From Fasciola hepatica (Eukaryota > Platyhelminthes > Trematoda > Plagiorchiida > Fasciolidae): DNA of 64,000 nt. Made by a program: the position numbers and the translations under genes. The stretch covers positions 1,784,001-1,848,000 of the forward strand of contig CANUEZ040000117.1 in assembly GCA_948099385.1 (NCBI GenBank), in the 5' to 3' direction. Within the stretch, counting starts at the first letter, position 1, and every line of letters begins with the position of its first letter. This document shows, piece by piece, positions 60,595-64,000 of this stretch. The notes beneath the pieces are model-generated. The model saw nothing but the letters and a program-made list of their open reading frames with translations. It did not search any database and was not told the DNA's origin.

Positions 60595-63188
60595 AAATTC
60601 TGCGTGGACCACTATCTCGGGTCATTTGATGATATAGATTCAGCACTAGAGCAGTTCAAGATCCTGACAAGATTGCTAGAAGAGGGTGGCTTCCATCTAA
60701 CAAAATTGATGTGAAACGCTTCAGAAGTGCTCACAGTCATCCCTTACCACGAGAGGGCCAAAAGGGTTAGAGATTTGGATGGCTTTCCGTCTCCTACCGA
60801 ATGCACTTTAGGAATACAATGGGACGCGGAAACGGACGACTTTGTTTTCGAGCTAAGCGTTCCCGAGCTGCCAGTAACCCATTATGGCGTGTTATCTGCT
60901 GTCTCTAGTTTAGTCGATCCGCGCGGTTTCGTTTTGCCCTGGCTGATGCCCGTAAAAATTCTGCTGCAGTGGCTGTGCCGCAAGAAAATTGATTGGTACC
61001 ATCCACTGAACCGAGAAGACTGTTTGGACTGGGATGAACTTCTGAACACTTTTAAGAGACTATAGGACATAGAGACTCCACGATGTTTGCCCCCTGGTCA
61101 TGAAACACGGACAGGAGAACTACACGCCTTTTCTGACGCATCCAAGGTTGGTTGCCGAGCCGGGGTGTACGGACTTTGGTGCGCGGGAGATGGATGATAT
61201 ACCACGAGGATCCTGCTCATCAAGGCCCGCGTTGTCCTCTGAAGGCGGTTTTGATCCCGCGCTTTGAACTCAGCTTAGCAGTGCTAGCAGTAAAGGCGGT
61301 ACAGGCGGTAAGGAGATGCTTTGACCCCTACATCTGGTCGGCTAGTTTCTGGACGGACCTGATTGTAGTACTGCACAACATTAACAACGTCAGGAGTCGT
61401 CTTAGTACTTTCGTTGCTAACCGGCTCACGATCATCAATGACGAATCGGCCATGGACCTGTGGTAATATGTCAGGTCTGGCGATAACCCGGCCTATCTAT
61501 GCTCCTGGGGTGCGGCCAGCTTCCGGCAGCTCGCCACGTGGACGGGAGGACCGAAGTTCCTGCAAATGTCTAAACAGGACTGGCCCATGTGCGAACAAAA
61601 GCCCCACCTGAAATTGGAACTGGGGATCAAAGGCGTGGTGATGACGGCCACAGTAGTCGAAGTGACATTCATTTTGTCACGACTGGTCAGGTTTTCTTCC
61701 TGGACGAAGACACCTCGTTCATTAGTTTGGTTGGCCAGGCTCAGGAGTTATTTGCCAGTCATGGAAGGGGTCAGCCCCTCCGTTCGGGTAAGATTGGGTC
61801 CCATAAGTCCCGATGAACTACGAGCCGCAGGATACGATGTATTCAGGACGGTACAACGGAAGGCTTTTACCCGGGAACTCGAGAGGGTGGAAGAAGTGGG
61901 ACCAATTAACAAAGAATTATCATCTCCAAAGGGTGACTTGAAGCATTTAAACCCTAAACTCAATAATGGGCTAATACGGGTAGATGGCAAGCCGGTCAAC
62001 TCCCACCTGAGCTCTGATGCGAAATACCCCGTATTGCTGCCAGCTCGACAACCTGTGATAGACCTAGAGATCCAGCACGTCCACTTCGTGGAGGGACATG
62101 CCGGGGAAAGTCACGTTACTAGCGTCATCCGAAAGCGTCCTTGGTTGTTGAAAGGAACAGCGACTGTAAAACGCGTAATTCGTTGTTGCATACAATGTAA
62201 GAGTCGCAAGGTGGCAGCGGGCAAACAACACTTGTCCCCGCCGCCAGAAAGCAGAATGGCTCCGAGCTGGTGGCCGTTCGGTGACATCAGGTTGGACCAT
62301 TTCGGGCCTTTGTGGATCAAGTGTGAGAAGAGGCGGAAAAAACGACACGGGTGTGTCATGACGTGCATGAATTCATGTGCGGTACACTTATAAGTTGCGC
62401 ATTCATTGACAATCGACCCCTTCCTACAGGTCTTGTAGTGCTTTATCAACCGAAGAGGCGTACCGGCAGATATATACTCCAACAATGGGTCGATCTTCGT
62501 GGTGCTCACTGGACACTGCAGCGTTGGCACAAAAAAATGTTCAGGGACGAACTGCAGAATCGAACCGTGGCCGTAGTATGCGATGGCACTTTAAGTCCCC
62601 GCAGGCCAGTCATCGCGGTGGCGTAAGGGAACGCCTGATCCGGTCCAAAAAGCAAATATTGCTGTTGAACATTGAGCGACGGCCACCCGCTGGCGAAACG
62701 TTGAGCATCGTCAAGACTGAGGTAGAGAAAAGTCTGAACAACCGCCCACTGGTTCCAGTAACCAACGGCGACCTCACCCATCTGGCGCTCATCCCGAACG
62801 ACTAATTGATGTTAAGGTCGAATGACGGTTTCCAAGGGCCGGTAAACCTTCCTGGGAGCTACCTCCACGGATGGAAGCGGGCAAACTATCTTGCCAAGGT
62901 TTTTTGGAGGCGACGGCTTCGGGGTACCTACCAGCTCTGCAAGCTCGACAGAATTGGCTGGCCAAAACAAGACTATTCAAGATTTGGGATGTAGTGGTGA
63001 TCGCAGACGAACAGGCGCATTTCAGCACCTGGCCTTTGGGCGTGGTTACGGAAACCATCGAAAGCTCTGAAGAAATGATAAAGACTGTGAAGTTGAAGAC
63101 CGCGCACAGAAAGCTTATCCGAGAAGTACGCAGTGTCAGCCTCCTCAAAGGTGAAGACGGAGAAGCCGATAACACGGAAACCCAGTAG
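60595..63188 (+). pseudogene. BEL/Pao copy 2: pol from RT active site to C-terminus
   Basis: RT box FCVDHYLGSFDDID (60,598; YVDD changed to VDH), then EEGGFHLTKLM with a stop for the usual Trp. Frame 60,727-61,065: CTLGIQWDAETDDFVFELSV. RNase H: GELHAFSDASKVGCRAGVYG near 61,110. Connection: RLSTFVANRLTIINDES near 61,405 and AASFRQLATWTGGPKF near 61,520. Integrase frame 61,566-62,393: HVHFVEGHAGESHV and CCIQCKSRKV (zinc-binding N-terminus), RLDHFGPLWIK with catalytic Asp at 62,295-62,297, and a stop at 62,391. The second catalytic Asp is Asn (YSNNGSIF, 62,481). The Glu is kept (SHRGGVRERLI, 62,629). C-terminus: FWRRRLRG (62,910) and WDVVVIADEQ ... WPLGVVTETI (62,985-63,060), ending at 63,188. 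It is inactive. Confidence 0.85.
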
Positions 63189-63882
63189 ACCATCCCTTAT
63201 TCATCTTTGAGGTGGGTAAAAGAACCCCCATGTGTGGGGGTATTCACGACATACTGACGTACTGAACTATCATACACCCCGACACGTACACACTTACATG
63301 GTACACTTTCATAATTCATGACCTCCGTCAGACACGTAGCTGAGCTCGCCGTTCTTCATTGACGTTGCAGAAGACCTTCGGCGTATGTAGTAGTAGCTGA
63401 GATTTTATCAAATACCCAGACACACACCAATCACATTTACATAAAACACGTTTATACTTCATGACCTCCACCAAAACACGCCGCAGGGCTGATTGCTCCC
63501 CGTTTATCACCGACATCATGGAAAATGTCTCCCGTAGGTGACGGTTGCCGCTATTCGCCCATGTACCAGAGCGCGACTTCACCAATGACACCCACACCCA
63601 CCCACCCACACACAAACACACGTGGCCGAGGGACAACAGCTCAACCGAGGACAGCACCTGTGTTTCGCCTTCACGCCCACCATCGATCTGCCTTTTTCAT
63701 GGACGACGCAGAGTCACCTCGGGTCGGTGTGGCCACCAGATCCAGTGCGATCGTGAGTAGAACTTTGACGACAAGGTATTAGGTACGCGCACTGAGTGCA
63801 GGGACTAGGTAGGTAGGAAGAATCAGTAGTTTTATCCCTGGCCTTTGATTCTGCTAAGATTCGGGAGGACATTCGTGGGCGG
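63189..63882 (+). other. 3' untranslated region of BEL/Pao copy 2 with two repeated units
   Basis: Two diverged units of about 130 bp (63,277-63,400 and 63,415-63,530) share acac-tttcataattcatgacctcc-like blocks (tcataattcatgacctccgt, atacttcatgacctccacca). A CA/CCCA-rich run lies at about 63,587-63,626. The last bases before the LTR (gggaggacattcgtgggcgg) are purine-rich and may include the polypurine tract. Confidence 0.6.
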
Positions 63883-64000
63883 TGTAACGACCCATGGAGG
63901 AAAATCTCCCAAAAATCGCTGCGGTTTCATGTTTTCTTAACATCACCCACTTATTTACAATATTGACTTGTTTTATACACTGTTTGTTTTTACGGACAAA
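63883..64000 (+). mobile_element. 3' LTR of BEL/Pao copy 2, cut by window end
   Basis: Begins TGTAACGACC and aligns with the first 115 bases of the LTR at 37,443, with an identical run covering the last 64 bases. Position after the pol C-terminus fits a 3' LTR. Confidence 0.82.

Overview
The window looks like a transposon graveyard from an animal genome. No prokaryotic operon, rRNA, CRISPR array or convincing tRNA gene was seen, and no intact host gene can be called with confidence. Almost every coding signal is a decayed retroelement: CR1/Jockey-type LINEs, BEL/Pao LTR elements and one Ty3/Gypsy scrap. The one multi-exon gene model is a gene with a probable DUF4806 domain, present twice. The repeat mix fits an invertebrate, and a parasitic flatworm would be compatible, but the sequence alone does not fix the taxon.

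Layout: 1.2-3.9 kb, CR1-like LINE A (+). 4-7.2 kb, unclassified. 7.2-12.1 kb, BEL/Pao copy 0 (+). 13.4-14.1 kb, Ty3/Gypsy protease scrap (+). 14.1-15.8 and 18.7-19.8 kb, LINEs B and C (+). 20.4-22.9 kb, a long copy of an unnamed repeat called 'E' here. 23.3-27.5 kb, LINE D (-), split by another E copy. 28.8-33.06 kb, BEL/Pao copy 3 (-), cut by a third E copy that runs on to about 35 kb. 37.4-38.7 kb, LTR plus gag of BEL/Pao copy 1 (+). 38.68-58.30 kb, a giant inverted repeat: two arms of about 8.64 kb around a 2.34 kb spacer. 58.3-59.6 kb, E again. 60.6-64 kb, BEL/Pao copy 2 (+), running into its 3' LTR at the window end.

The main discovery is the inverted repeat. Each arm holds, from the outer end inward, a DUF4806-type gene, a GGGGC-rich palindromic repeat ('G'), a dead CR1 LINE and part of an E element. 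The arms differ by about 1-2 percent, mostly transitions in the stretch compared, and share the same disabling mutations in the LINE. The spacer holds the pol half of a BEL/Pao element on the minus strand, and the matching gag half with its LTR lies on the plus strand just outside the left arm. The two halves break at the same place in the gag zinc-knuckle region. Turning 38,684-49,659 around would reunite them. The simplest reading is an inversion in which one breakpoint was staggered over about 8.6 kb, leaving an inverted duplication, while the other fell at a 12-bp hairpin inside gag.

The second discovery is E, a dispersed repeat with no recognised coding capacity, a 3' (ATT)n tail and an internal tandem unit of about 400 bp. 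At least five copies are supported here. All positions, motif readings and identity counts were made by eye; boundaries marked approximate may shift by tens of bases.
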